Shown piece after piece: positions 1 to 9,820 of a stretch of 52,343 bases of DNA. The stretch covers positions 1-52,343 of the forward strand of contig CAZIAZ010000015.1 of the NCBI GenBank assembly GCA_964536835.1, in the 5' to 3' direction. Positions within the stretch are counted from its first letter, which is position 1. The number at the start of each line of letters is the position of its first letter. The DNA comes from DAONFI01 sp035403485 (GTDB taxonomy: Bacteria > Planctomycetota > Phycisphaerae > SM23-33). Position numbers and translations under genes: made by a program. The notes under the pieces were generated by a model. That model had not been told where the DNA came from. It did no database searches and saw only the letters and a list, made by a program, of their open reading frames with translations.

Positions 1-50
1 CGCAAAATTGCTCGATTTCGGCGACGCCCATGTTTTTGGGATAGGTTCTA
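1..50 (+). repeat. 79-bp TIR element, copy 1 (cut by window start)
   Basis: The right-hand 50 bases of the dispersed element seen complete at 51521-51599 and, inverted, at 13436-13514. It runs from the AAAATTGCTCGATTTC block through GCCCATGTTTTTGGGA to the terminal GGTTCTA. The final TA is the presumed target-site dinucleotide. It lies 106 bases past the stop of the minus-strand gene at 156. The left arm is outside the window. Positions 51-155 hold nothing I can name. Confidence 0.8.
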
Positions 51-155
51 GTAATTCTCGATTGCCAGCATATTTCAGTGTCTGATCGCAAGACAACAGA
101 AAAAACTTTGGAGAACCGCTTTAACATCACATTTTTGGGGAATTACAACAGAACT

Positions 156-2132
156 TCACTTTTTCGATGCTTTTTCAGGGTTTTCGTCGTTCATTTTTCG
201 CATGAGTTTTTGTCTTAATTCTTCAGTACCCGCCGGCATGGGAAAAGCAGTATCAAAATCCACTCCGGCATCTTTGCATAGCGACATAAGAATCGGTTTT
301 GTCATAAGATATGTATATTGTGCCAATTCCTGTTCATTCGACATGGAACGGAAAATATTACTTCGCTGGTCGACGTCAAGACTAAGGCCGAACAGCCCAG
401 GCCGCACAATAAGCCTGGCCAGCACATTGGACGCAACAACCTCAAACGGCAACAACTTCATCCTTACAACCGCTTTTGTCTGATATATGTCATAAATATT
501 TTTCGAAAATGTCATCTGTTTTTTATAAAGTTCCTGGCCACGGCTGCCGCCTATCAACCCGCGATAAACATACGCCTGCTTGAGCGAATACGTCAAAATC
601 TGCATAACAACTTCGTGCCTCAGCTGAGATTCCATCTCTTCACGAAAATTGCTCAAAACAAATTGACGCACATCCGTATATTCCCATTGCGGGCCCTGTT
701 TTTTGTAATCATCTTTCAAAAACTCGTAATAACCCTGGGCGGCAGACTCCCTGCCGTCGGCAACGAGCATGCGAATGGCGGAAACGAGGTAATTGACATG
801 GCCGGCTTGCAGGATATTTTTGTCGAAGGTTTTGTCTTCCTTTTCGTTCAGCCGCATATTTATATACTGCATGTACTGATTCTGCGTAGCTTTCACGTAT
901 CGCAAGTCGGCAGATTCCATATAAACCGGATAATCCGGATTTTCCGGATTGTACCGGAGAGAAATATTGCCCGTCCATGTCAGCGCTTTGAGGGAGTTGA
1001 GCACATTGCGCGCGTTGTTAAGTGCAACCATACCGGCAATTTTTCCAGGCTGGCACAAGTCCATTCCATAATCGGACCAGTATAATCCGTGACTCATGGC
1101 GTTGCGCCAATCAAGCGGCGCATCATAACGCTTCATGAGCTTCAACATGTATTCCGGGTCCATGCGGAATTCATTCCAGAGTAATTGCGCGCGAACGAAC
1201 GAAAGCAGTTTCTCTCGCGACGTTTTGGCAGTGACGTCATTAATAATTGCGGATATTTCCTTTGCGCGGCTGTCAGCGAGTTTCGGCGTAACTATCTTTA
1301 TGCTCTGGACGGCAAAATCGAGGCTGTAGCTGTTGTACGCATCCAGCAGCGGCTGACCGATTTCAATACCGATTTTTTTCAGCCGTTCGGCATAGGTTTG
1401 ACATTGCGGGTCGGTAAGAACTGTTGCGAGTTTATCTGCCTGTATCATCTCCTTGCCCTGCCGCGCCTTGTCGCGGTCAAGCGGAGCGGCGGCGATAGCT
1501 GCAAACGCATCTATCACTTTTTGCGTATCTTCTTCAAGCGACGAAGCACTGTTCAAATCCACCGGCGGTGCGCCGAGAAGATTTTGCATAATCATGGCCC
1601 AGCGTGCTTTATACGCATTATGTTCATCGTCGAGCATGCCGGCGATTTTTGATGAAAATATCCATGCAAGCTCCTTGTACAACTCAAGGGAACGGGGATT
1701 ATATGAAATGCCCTGGTCGCGCAGCAGTTTGACGCCGTTATAGACCCACTGCCATCGCTGGTCGGGCGTAAATGTTGTTACCGATATGTTCCAGGCCATG
1801 TTCCAGGCTTGAAAAGCCCACACGCCTGGATGATATGGCTGCAACTTGCATATAAGTTCGGCAAGCTGATAGGCGTCGTAGTGACGCCCTTCCTGATGTG
1901 CATCCTGCGAGCGTATCCACAGGTAATTCACAAACAGCACACGCAAGCCGCCCGGCATTGTCATCAACATCGCAATTTCGGGATTGCGCCTCATCGAGGC
2001 CAGATTGTCGTCCGTAAGCAAATCCGCTTTTTCGGACTTTTTCAATATCGGGCCAAGCAGCAAACCTGAGCAGACCAATAAGATGACCGCCAGCAACAGA
2101 CAACCGATTTGTATAAATCTCGAACGATTCAT
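156..2132 (-). CDS. Unknown membrane-anchored protein at the end of the SPFH/ABC operon
   Basis: A 658-residue protein I cannot assign to a named family. Residues about 8-28 form one hydrophobic segment, so it is probably anchored with the bulk outside the cytoplasm. A Trp- and Tyr-rich stretch at about 70-130 (containing WAFQAWNMAWNISV) looks like a helical-repeat start, and the rest is predicted helical and soluble. It is the last gene of the minus-strand operon. Its ATG overlaps the permease stop by one base (TGATG), so translation is probably coupled. The position suggests an accessory or extracytoplasmic partner of the two ABC-2 permeases. A TPR-like fold is possible from the helical pattern, but I see no clear TPR consensus. 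Confidence 0.8.
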   Translation of the reverse strand: MNRSRFIQIGCLLLAVILLVCSGLLLGPILKKSEKADLLTDDNLASMRRNPEIAMLMTMPGGLRVLFVNYLWIRSQDAHQEGRHYDAYQLAELICKLQPYHPGVWAFQAWNMAWNISVTTFTPDQRWQWVYNGVKLLRDQGISYNPRSLELYKELAWIFSSKIAGMLDDEHNAYKARWAMIMQNLLGAPPVDLNSASSLEEDTQKVIDAFAAIAAAPLDRDKARQGKEMIQADKLATVLTDPQCQTYAERLKKIGIEIGQPLLDAYNSYSLDFAVQSIKIVTPKLADSRAKEISAIINDVTAKTSREKLLSFVRAQLLWNEFRMDPEYMLKLMKRYDAPLDWRNAMSHGLYWSDYGMDLCQPGKIAGMVALNNARNVLNSLKALTWTGNISLRYNPENPDYPVYMESADLRYVKATQNQYMQYINMRLNEKEDKTFDKNILQAGHVNYLVSAIRMLVADGRESAAQGYYEFLKDDYKKQGPQWEYTDVRQFVLSNFREEMESQLRHEVVMQILTYSLKQAYVYRGLIGGSRGQELYKKQMTFSKNIYDIYQTKAVVRMKLLPFEVVASNVLARLIVRPGLFGLSLDVDQRSNIFRSMSNEQELAQYTYLMTKPILMSLCKDAGVDFDTAFPMPAGTEELRQKLMRKMNDENPEKASKK

Positions 2133-3796
2133 CAGACCTGAACCTTCGCCAATTCGCGTTTATTATATATCAGACAACCCATAGCAAGATAAATGAACGT
2201 TCTTACAATCACTACTTTTATGAACGTCACGCCGACTGCGACCCACGATAAAACCTTGCCGTCGACCAGCTTTTCAGCAGGAGACGTGCTGCCCAGGTTC
2301 GGCATGAGGGCGCGAAGAATTTCAACGACAAGGCTGCCCATGAAATTTACAAAATCAAATCCGCCGGCGGTTTTGCCCCACGAGAGGGACTCGCTTACCC
2401 AGTTTACCAGCAAACCGCAGCCAAGCAGGGCAAAACAGGCAAGGGACGCCACCGGAAAGGCTAAAAAACTAGAACAGAACACGCCCAACGCCGCCAGGAA
2501 CGCCAACTGAAATAATATCAGCAGCAGCGCCCTGAAAAAATTGGCTTCGAACCCGCCCACGCGATAAAGCACCCTGACGTCATTCATCGGAATTATCAAC
2601 GGAATAGCCGGCGCCGATACGCTCATAACTGATTGTGCCGGTTTTGGCACATTGGCGTAAACAACGTAAAAATCGCCTTCGCCAAGGCCTATCGCCGGCG
2701 CATTTATCGTCGTGACGGTATTCACCGGCCCTTCGCCCATGATAAGAACGCCATTGGGTTTTTTATTCGAGTCGAGAAACGCTATCGCACGAAACAGTTC
2801 GCTCGCAGATGAACTTTTGCCGGCAATTTTAACTTTATAACGGAACTGAATCGTAGGTTCGACAATTATCGCGACTTCGGCGTTTTTTTTGAGATTCTGC
2901 AATTCGCTGCGCTGCATGTCGCGCGGCTCGAAAACCACGTCGAAGAAAGTCTGCTCCATCCTTATGATTCTGCCCCTGATGCCGTTAATCTGTACCGGCC
3001 CGTTATAAAACATTTTGCTAATCAGACGCGTCGGTGCATTTATACGAAACAGGCCGTCTTTAATTTCAGCGATTTCAACCCTGCCATTACCATCGACAGC
3101 CTGGTCTTTGAGCGCCAGGCCTCTGAACTGATACAGCTTCTGGCCATTGGCTGGAACAAATTCAATCCAGGCCAAAATTTCCTTTTCCAGCTCTTTCTGC
3201 ATTTTCAGTTTCGCCTGGTCGGCATTGTCGCCTGACTGTATTAAAAATTCCTGTAATATGCTGTTATAACGGCCTTCTTTCTGAAGCTGCTCTATCTTTT
3301 TATCGAACAACATCTGAATATCCGGCGGAACAGGCGCAAGTTCCTGTCTGGCCGTAAAAATTTCCGTCTCAACAGCCTGCCTGTCGGCAGAATTCACCGC
3401 AGGAAGATTGCGAAGATGCTGCAACAGGACATACGTAGAAAGACCGGCTATCGCCAACAATACCGCATTGAGCATCACCACGCCCAACCATCTGCCCAGC
3501 ATATACTGATATCTCGCGAGAGGCTTGACGGCTAACACCATGACGAATTTTTGGCGAACGTCTTCCGTAACGACGCTGACGATTGCAAATATTGTCACGA
3601 CTGACAGCAACATTCCAGTCAGGCCAAGCGAATAGTTCATGCATGTGCGGATTCGGCCGGCTAACGTACCGTCCCCCTGGCCCATGAATCCAACCGCAGC
3701 CAGTGCTATGACCAGCAACATGATGCAAGAGACGGCTATCTTCATCCGCAAACACTGCGAAAATGTCTGGGCAGCCACTGTGAAGATATTTTTCAT
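2132..3796 (-). CDS. ABC-2-type permease with large extracytoplasmic domain
   Basis: A 554-residue membrane protein. Two hydrophobic segments lie near residues 18-36 and 52-75 and a third near 95-120. A roughly 280-residue soluble insert follows (about 130-410), then a C-terminal hydrophobic block (about 420-470) and a last segment near 515-545. This layout fits ABC-2/NatB/GldF-like exporter permeases that carry a domain between membrane halves. It overlaps the upstream ATPase gene by ATGA (3793-3796) and abuts the downstream gene, so ATPase and permease are surely made together. The second permease at 9821 probably completes the channel. The exported substrate cannot be told from sequence. 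Confidence 0.85.
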   Translation of the reverse strand: MKNIFTVAAQTFSQCLRMKIAVSCIMLLVIALAAVGFMGQGDGTLAGRIRTCMNYSLGLTGMLLSVVTIFAIVSVVTEDVRQKFVMVLAVKPLARYQYMLGRWLGVVMLNAVLLAIAGLSTYVLLQHLRNLPAVNSADRQAVETEIFTARQELAPVPPDIQMLFDKKIEQLQKEGRYNSILQEFLIQSGDNADQAKLKMQKELEKEILAWIEFVPANGQKLYQFRGLALKDQAVDGNGRVEIAEIKDGLFRINAPTRLISKMFYNGPVQINGIRGRIIRMEQTFFDVVFEPRDMQRSELQNLKKNAEVAIIVEPTIQFRYKVKIAGKSSSASELFRAIAFLDSNKKPNGVLIMGEGPVNTVTTINAPAIGLGEGDFYVVYANVPKPAQSVMSVSAPAIPLIIPMNDVRVLYRVGGFEANFFRALLLILFQLAFLAALGVFCSSFLAFPVASLACFALLGCGLLVNWVSESLSWGKTAGGFDFVNFMGSLVVEILRALMPNLGSTSPAEKLVDGKVLSWVAVGVTFIKVVIVRTFIYLAMGCLIYNKRELAKVQV

Positions 3797-5004
3797 GCCT
3801 GACTATCCTCATCTTTACCCAACAATCCGTCAATAATATCGCGGTCTGCGCTTGAATTATCGTGAGTCTGCGGTGTCGTTTCATCTGCGCCGGCGGCAGG
3901 CTGTTGAGCGTTTGGTTCGGCGGTATCTTTTTTTACAAGACTTTCAAGCATGTCGTGCCGTCTGGCCTGCTGCTTCCGGTTTTCTTCCGATTCAGCAGTC
4001 GTTTGGGCCTGTTCCTGCGACAAAACCCGCGATTTCGTATCATCTACAAGTTCATCGAGAAGTTTTTTGCCCTGCGCAGAGCCGGTGTCATTTTCATTGC
4101 CGAGAAGAAACTCCGCAAGTTTGCCGCCAGCCGTCGCACCTCCAGTTTTAAGTTTCTGTCTGCGTGCCTCGTCGACAATCTGTAAAAACAGGGTTTCAAG
4201 CCTGGTTTTCGGATGGCTGATTTCTACGGATTTGCCATCAAGCACCTGCATGATTTTTTCCAAATCCTGTTGAGTAAGTTCGTCGGTAATTATCTGCGTT
4301 TTTGTTTTTTGCGAGAGCATGTCTTCAACATTGCCTTCGCGTCGCAGTTTTCCGCCGTAAAGAATGCTCACCCTGTCACAGACATCTTCGACATCGCCCA
4401 GCAGATGACTGGAAAGTATCACAGTTTTGCCTCGCTGAGAAAGCATACGTATCAAATCCTTAAACTGCTTCGTGCCGATTGGGTCAAGCCCGCTGGTAGG
4501 TTCGTCGAGTATGAGCAGTTCCGGGTCGTTTATCAACGCCTGCGCCAACCCGATGCGTCGTTGCATGCCTTTTGAATATTCGCCCACGCGACGGTATGCA
4601 GCCGCGGAAAGACCCACCATGTCCAGCAGCATGTCGATACGTCTCATGCGTTGCCTGTGTGGCAGATGGAAAAGCTGGCCGTAAAAATCCAACGTCTCCC
4701 GTGCATCCAGAAACGGATATAAATACGATTCTTCGGGAAGGAATCCAATATTGGCTTTGACGTTTACATTCGTGGGATGTTTTCCAAACACGCTTATCGT
4801 ACCGCGTGTAGGAAAAAGCAGCCCCAATATCATTTTCAGCGTGGTACTTTTGCCCGACCCGTTAGGGCCGAGCAGCCCGAAAACCTCGCGCGAACGAATG
4901 TCCAGGTTGAGCTCGCTGACGGCGGTCACTTTTTCACGCAACCAGAAGTCGCGGAATATTTTTGTCAACCCACGGATATGAACTACATTTTGAGTGGCTG
5001 TCAT
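3793..5004 (-). CDS. ABC transporter ATPase with a repeated C-terminal tail
   Basis: A 403-residue nucleotide-binding subunit. Walker A is GPNGSGKST (about 46-54), the signature is YSKGMQRRIGLAQ, Walker B is LLILDEPTSGLDP and the H-loop is SSH, so the ATPase should be active. The class is that of ABC-2 exporters (CcmA/NatA/YhaQ-like). Beyond about residue 240 the protein continues into a hydrophilic tail with four short amphipathic repeats: KLAEFLLGNEND, KLLDELVDDTK, DMLESLVKKDT and DIIDGLLGKDED. That is unusual for this family and may be a docking tail. ATGA overlaps join it to the HflK-like gene upstream and to the permease downstream. Confidence 0.92.
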   Translation of the reverse strand: MTATQNVVHIRGLTKIFRDFWLREKVTAVSELNLDIRSREVFGLLGPNGSGKSTTLKMILGLLFPTRGTISVFGKHPTNVNVKANIGFLPEESYLYPFLDARETLDFYGQLFHLPHRQRMRRIDMLLDMVGLSAAAYRRVGEYSKGMQRRIGLAQALINDPELLILDEPTSGLDPIGTKQFKDLIRMLSQRGKTVILSSHLLGDVEDVCDRVSILYGGKLRREGNVEDMLSQKTKTQIITDELTQQDLEKIMQVLDGKSVEISHPKTRLETLFLQIVDEARRQKLKTGGATAGGKLAEFLLGNENDTGSAQGKKLLDELVDDTKSRVLSQEQAQTTAESEENRKQQARRHDMLESLVKKDTAEPNAQQPAAGADETTPQTHDNSSADRDIIDGLLGKDEDSQA

Positions 5005-6392
5005 TGCTGTTCCCTGGTTTTACGCTCTTTTTCCTGTTTGAGTTTGTAATCGCGTATTGCCTGCTTTACGGCGGGATCGGAATTGATTTTCAAAATCGAT
5101 CCCATTTTGCCGGGCGATAAGTACCATTTTTCGACCGTCGGCGAACTCATCAGTTCGTCATAAACGTTAGCCCACATTTTGTTGAGGAAAAGCTGAGGCG
5201 CTTTCTCATATTGCACATGGAGCTCGTCAAAACGTTTTGCGCGGCGTTGAGCGTTTTCTATGATAGCCGTTTTTTCGCTCTCTGCCTGGGCAATGATTTT
5301 ACTGGCTTCGCCGCCTATCGTCGCGCGGGTGAGTATCACATTTATCGTATCCCATATCCTGCGACGGTCGGTTCGGATTTTTTCCAGCGCAGCCTTGTTT
5401 GCGGCAGTCGGCTTTTCGGCGCAGACGACTGCGGCATTATCCGCGGCGTTGTCAATTTGGCCGTAAAGGGCAATGAGATTATATGCGGGTTGTTCGGAAC
5501 ATTTTTGAACGTCTTCCCACGGCTCGCCGACCAGTTCAATATAGTTTATCGAACCGACGGAATTGATAAGCGTTTCTTTTGCGGTGGCGACGGCTTTATT
5601 GATAGCGGTCTGTTTTTCGCTTTTTGCGCGCTGGGCTTTTTCATAGGCGTCAAACGCACCGAGCGGCCAGGTTTTGGCATCAGGTTGCGGCAGCAGTATG
5701 TTGTTTATCACTATCCCATGTCCGCCGCCTTTTGAATCAAATCCCATGACGGCATCGATTTTTTTCTGCGCGAGTTCCTGGACCTGGTTCAGGAACAGTT
5801 CGTGATTATATTGAATACTGTCGGCTGTGCGCGTAGCGGCGGCTTCGACGGCTGCATCGCAAAGCACTTCACGCAGCGCCTGTTCCGGGTCAGCCAATAC
5901 GGAAACATAGGTTAGCGGGTCAGCCACTTTGTATATGCATGCGAATTTTATATGGATGATGTTCCGGTCGCCGGTTATGAGATAGCCGTCATATCCAGGC
6001 CGAAGGCCCTGATTATTGCGACTCCGTGCAGATAGCGGCTTGAGTTTGTCCTGCGGCGTTTCGAACATCCAGAAAGAATCTATCTCAAGTTTTTTCTCCA
6101 TAGTGGAGACTTTTTGGATTTCGCCGATTGGAAACGGCCAGTTATACACCAGGCCCTTCGGCACGGTACGGGTAACTTTGCCGAAAACTTTTACTATGCC
6201 CTGCTCCTGCGGCTCGACGCTGCCGATGCCCGTCGCAAGAAACAGCAGCACGAACAGCAGCATGCCGATGGAAAGCACGCGGAAACTTACCTTGAGTGCG
6301 TCGGCAAGGCTTTGCATGGCCGGATCTATCGGCTGATTCGCATCGTCATCGTCTCGGTCGTGATGGCAATGAGAACTGTGAATATGTTCCAT
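5001..6392 (-). CDS. SPFH-domain protein, HflK-like, with His/Asp-rich N-terminus
   Basis: A 463-residue member of the stomatin/prohibitin/flotillin/HflKC family. The N-terminal tail is packed with metal-ligand residues (HIHSSHCHHDRDDDD). One membrane segment follows at about 38-58, then the SPFH start (VEPQEQGIVKVFGKV) and a long helical region at about 230-430. The family forms membrane rings or cages; HflK partners HflC in controlling FtsH. No FtsH gene is nearby, and the fixed neighbours here are ABC-exporter genes. The gene lies 32 bases after the HflC-like gene and overlaps the ABC ATPase by ATGA. Calling it HflK rests on gene pairing and order, so I give no symbol. Confidence 0.85.
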   Translation of the reverse strand: MEHIHSSHCHHDRDDDDANQPIDPAMQSLADALKVSFRVLSIGMLLFVLLFLATGIGSVEPQEQGIVKVFGKVTRTVPKGLVYNWPFPIGEIQKVSTMEKKLEIDSFWMFETPQDKLKPLSARSRNNQGLRPGYDGYLITGDRNIIHIKFACIYKVADPLTYVSVLADPEQALREVLCDAAVEAAATRTADSIQYNHELFLNQVQELAQKKIDAVMGFDSKGGGHGIVINNILLPQPDAKTWPLGAFDAYEKAQRAKSEKQTAINKAVATAKETLINSVGSINYIELVGEPWEDVQKCSEQPAYNLIALYGQIDNAADNAAVVCAEKPTAANKAALEKIRTDRRRIWDTINVILTRATIGGEASKIIAQAESEKTAIIENAQRRAKRFDELHVQYEKAPQLFLNKMWANVYDELMSSPTVEKWYLSPGKMGSILKINSDPAVKQAIRDYKLKQEKERKTREQQ

Positions 6393-6424
6393 TTTATCAG
6401 TCCTGTTCGTTTTACATTTATTGT

Positions 6425-7357
6425 TTATTTGTTGTTTTCTTTCCCGTTCCTGAAGCTTTCGAGAGTGGGTTCGGTTCTCATCCAGTCAAGTATCGGCAGC
6501 GTCTGGGCATCCAGCAGGAAAACGCTGCGGTCTTTTAGGCTGGCGCGGAGGCTTTCGACGCTGCGAAGGAACATGCTGAATTCAGGATCGGCATTGAATT
6601 TGGCGTAGGATTCAGCGGCTTTTGTTTCACCTTGCGTACGGATGTCGCCGGCTTTGCGCTGGGCGAATGCCAGAATTTTCTCCTTAGCCGACGATGCCCG
6701 CGAAACGATAGCCTCCGCAATAGCCTGGCCTTCTGCCTGATACTTGCTGATTTCCTTGGAACGTTCCTCGCTCATTGCGGTTATGACGGATTGGGAAACA
6801 CTCTGCGGCAGGCCTATGCGATTGACGCCCAGGTCGGTAATCTCGATACCGTAATCGGACATCGCAGTGGCATTGACGTTATCGCGGATACGTTTGCAAA
6901 TCGGTTCTATCTTCATGGCTTTTGGGTCGGTGTTGACAAGTTCATCCATAGTAACATTGCCAAACTGGCCGCCCATTTCCGTATTGAGCAGCGCGGTAAG
7001 AGAATCCTGCGCATTTTTTACAGTCTGCCGCGAACTGTTGAACTTTATCGGGTCAGTAATGCGCCACGTGCAGAACACGCTGGCCATAATGCTGTATTTT
7101 TCGCCGATGCTGAACTGTTTATACGACGAAACCAGTATCTGGTCGCGGCTGTCGTAGCGTATCATGTTTTCGATTGGATACGGCCACTTGAAATGCAGGC
7201 CAGGATCGGTTCTGCCGTCGATGACGCGATTGACTTTCCCGAACTGCGTGATTATCACGATATCCCGCGTCTGGTCGACAACGAACGCCACCGTATATAC
7301 CAGCAATATTACCAATACCAGAAGTGCCAGTATTATGATTCCGAAATGTCTTTTCAT
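6425..7357 (-). CDS. SPFH-domain protein, HflC-like
   Basis: A 310-residue SPFH protein. One membrane segment lies at about 5-27 (IIILALLVLVILLVYTVAF), followed by the typical entry QTRDIVIITQFGKVNRVI and a GLHFKWPYPIENM stretch. A coiled coil (about 200-255) contains SRASSAKEKILAFAQRKAGD. Length and layout fit HflC. A good ribosome site (GGAGCAGGAAA) precedes ATG. It sits between the larger SPFH protein and the HflK-like gene, so three SPFH subunits are co-transcribed. A hetero-oligomeric ring of HflC-like and HflK-like subunits is the natural expectation. A role with FtsH is not supported by any local gene. Confidence 0.87.
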   Translation of the reverse strand: MKRHFGIIILALLVLVILLVYTVAFVVDQTRDIVIITQFGKVNRVIDGRTDPGLHFKWPYPIENMIRYDSRDQILVSSYKQFSIGEKYSIMASVFCTWRITDPIKFNSSRQTVKNAQDSLTALLNTEMGGQFGNVTMDELVNTDPKAMKIEPICKRIRDNVNATAMSDYGIEITDLGVNRIGLPQSVSQSVITAMSEERSKEISKYQAEGQAIAEAIVSRASSAKEKILAFAQRKAGDIRTQGETKAAESYAKFNADPEFSMFLRSVESLRASLKDRSVFLLDAQTLPILDWMRTEPTLESFRNGKENNK

Positions 7358-7434
7358 TTTCCTGCTCCAGCTGTTTTATTTTCCATCTTCCATTTTTAGA
7401 ATTTTTTACACGGTTTTGCGGCACGACACAGTTT

Positions 7435-9693
7435 TTATTTCGTTCCGCCGCCTATTGCTTCGCCCAGAATATTTGTCGTATCCTGTTCGAGATTCATCCA
7501 TATCTGCAATTTATCGTTATCTATTCCGAGAACGTATTTCTGCATTGCAGGCAGAGTTTCGTCCAGCACATCCATATAGCGGTCAAATTTATATACCCGT
7601 TTACAGGCGCGGAACGGCAGTAACTGTCGCTGATATGCTTCCAGCGCGGTCTGTTCGCCGAGTTCCCGCTGCCAGCGGTAAGCCTGTGCTTCGGCGATAA
7701 GTTTCGCCGGCTCACCTTCGAGCGTATTGAAGTTAGCCTCCACTTCTTCACGTGCCTGCGCTATCTGCCGCAAATACGGATAATTAATGGGATTCGTTTG
7801 CGCGTTGACAAGTTGAGAGCGCAGATTTTCATAAGCGTTCCGGAGGTTTTCCATGCCGGGTACATCACGGCCGAGGAGTTTTTCGCGGTCTATTTCCTTC
7901 GTCATGGCGTTGACCTGCTCGGTGGCTTTGCGGATGAACTCATTAATAGATACTGTAAAAGTCGGCGTGCCTTTTTCCATGTTAAGCTTGTCAAAAATTT
8001 CAGCGCGGTAAAGATCCACAAAAAGTTTCATCGCCTTGTCAGGGTCGCCTGAAATGCCGGCGAGTATCTTGCTGGCTTTGGCTTGCGCCTCATAACGCTG
8101 CTGGTCCTGCAGACGTTCTGCCTCCAGGACTTTTTCAAATTGCGGAACGGCTTCAGCCGGCGGATGCGCACTGATTATGCCGACAAACAGGATTTTTACG
8201 CCCATATCCGCGTCGTCCAGTCGTTTCTGAATGAGTTTTTGCAGATTTGCGGCGGCTTCAAGACGGCCGGAGTTCATTATAGCCTGCGGCCGCGAAGTAT
8301 CGTCGCCAGGCATTTTCGTATCTAGCGTCGCTGACGCACAATATTCCACCATCTCCTGCTCGGCTATGCATTTGAGCGTATCAGCGGCATTGACGTAATT
8401 GTAACCGTATTTGTAAACGTCCGTTATCTGGTACTGCAACGCGACTACCAGTTTTATTATGCTGATTGTGGATGGAGCGTCTTCTTTTGAAGATTCGCGG
8501 GGCGGCACGGCTATCAGGAAGTCCTGCTCCTCCTGCTGGGCATAACCGTGAACCTGCGTCCAGAGCACTAATTCCTGGCCGTCCGAAGTTTTCTGCGTTT
8601 CAACCATACCGCCAACACCGAGAATCAGTTGCTGTATAAGTCCGGTATTAAACCGTTGTGCAATGGCAATCGGCCAAGGCCATTTGAAATGCATTCCAGG
8701 CCCAAGCGTGTTTTCTTTCGACGGAACACGGCCCAGCGTTTTTATGACAAATACTTCACCAGGCGAGACTATCACAACGCCGCTGAGCAATATCATCACG
8801 ACAAAACCGAAAATTATCAGCGGCACGAATGCGCGGCTTACAAGTTTGTAAAACCACGTCTTTGACACTTCGAAGCCGAACTGATAATTAAGAGTATCGG
8901 CGATGGAATGGCCGACTTTGCCAGGCTCAGCCACAAGGGCGAAAATGCGGCTATCATAGCCGGGCCGATATTCGTCGCCCGGCCGCCTCGGCCGGTAAAT
9001 ATCCAAAACAATATTTAAAACGCTCTCAACCGAATATACCATACCGGCGGCTACAATAATCCATGCCATTATCTGGTGCACAGCCGCAAATTTCGTAGTC
9101 GTACTGAAAAGACTCACCGCCAGCAACGCCAGCATCAATGCGCAAACGGTAGAATAACTCCCAGGCGCATGCAGCAGTCGCCACTGTCTGTTGGAACTCA
9201 TGCCGACGGCGTATTTGCTCATTAGAAACAACAGAAACCCGCTGATGAGCAGAAAAATTATGCCTGGAGCTATCGACGTCAATTCCGTCTGTTCAGCCGT
9301 TCTGCCCATGATTTGCAACATCCAGACGCCGGTGGCGATGTAATATCCCGCCAGCAATAGCGTCAATATCGGCACAAGCCACTTCTGCATGAATTTCAGA
9401 CGTCTTGCGGCAGGTTGAAATTCGGCGGTATGTTCTTCATCAAAAATCGTATCCGCCTGGCCCGATGCGGCTATTTCGCGCAGCTCCATTTCCTCCTGCC
9501 ATGCCTTCTGCCTGGCATAAAACAGCACCGCCGTCATTACCCACAAGCTCAATCCGCCAAGCAAAAACCATACCGAATTCAGCATCGCCTGAGACCCGGT
9601 AAGCAGCCAGACAATTATCGCCGCAACAAGCACAGCAGCCTGTGTGACCGCGCCCAGTATCGCAACTTTCCTGCCTCTTGCCTGTTCTTTCAT
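7435..9693 (-). CDS. Large polytopic SPFH protein (membrane domain fused to SPFH)
   Basis: A 752-residue protein. The first 310 residues carry about seven hydrophobic segments (roughly 9-29, 38-58, 103-125, 143-163, 180-200, 208-230 and 290-312). An SPFH domain then begins at VSPGEVFVIKTLGRV with the family-typical GPGMHFKWPWPI. The C-terminal part is helical and charged (about 520-720). HflK and HflC have one membrane segment, so the added polytopic module is unusual. It is first of three SPFH genes in the operon, 127 bases after the permease gene and 77 bases before the HflC-like gene. AGAGGTAGAA before the ATG is a fair ribosome site. It could anchor or recruit the other two rings; that is inference. 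Confidence 0.85.
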   Translation of the reverse strand: MKEQARGRKVAILGAVTQAAVLVAAIIVWLLTGSQAMLNSVWFLLGGLSLWVMTAVLFYARQKAWQEEMELREIAASGQADTIFDEEHTAEFQPAARRLKFMQKWLVPILTLLLAGYYIATGVWMLQIMGRTAEQTELTSIAPGIIFLLISGFLLFLMSKYAVGMSSNRQWRLLHAPGSYSTVCALMLALLAVSLFSTTTKFAAVHQIMAWIIVAAGMVYSVESVLNIVLDIYRPRRPGDEYRPGYDSRIFALVAEPGKVGHSIADTLNYQFGFEVSKTWFYKLVSRAFVPLIIFGFVVMILLSGVVIVSPGEVFVIKTLGRVPSKENTLGPGMHFKWPWPIAIAQRFNTGLIQQLILGVGGMVETQKTSDGQELVLWTQVHGYAQQEEQDFLIAVPPRESSKEDAPSTISIIKLVVALQYQITDVYKYGYNYVNAADTLKCIAEQEMVEYCASATLDTKMPGDDTSRPQAIMNSGRLEAAANLQKLIQKRLDDADMGVKILFVGIISAHPPAEAVPQFEKVLEAERLQDQQRYEAQAKASKILAGISGDPDKAMKLFVDLYRAEIFDKLNMEKGTPTFTVSINEFIRKATEQVNAMTKEIDREKLLGRDVPGMENLRNAYENLRSQLVNAQTNPINYPYLRQIAQAREEVEANFNTLEGEPAKLIAEAQAYRWQRELGEQTALEAYQRQLLPFRACKRVYKFDRYMDVLDETLPAMQKYVLGIDNDKLQIWMNLEQDTTNILGEAIGGGTK

Positions 9694-9820
9694 TTCTACC
9701 TCTTATATTTTTTACTCTTTTATTATTTTTTCATGCTGCCGCAGACTTTAATGCGTCTTGTCGGAAACGGATAACAACCAATGGTTACGGGTCATATAAC
9801 CAATAATTTTCTTCTTAATG

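Noticed and set aside
202..1085. Long plus-strand frames opposite the left operon.
   Set aside because: They are antisense shadows of clear minus-strand genes with conserved domains.
5001..7357. A standard HflKC-FtsH control locus.
   Set aside because: No FtsH, Hfq or HflX gene is present; the neighbours are ABC exporter genes and a third SPFH gene.
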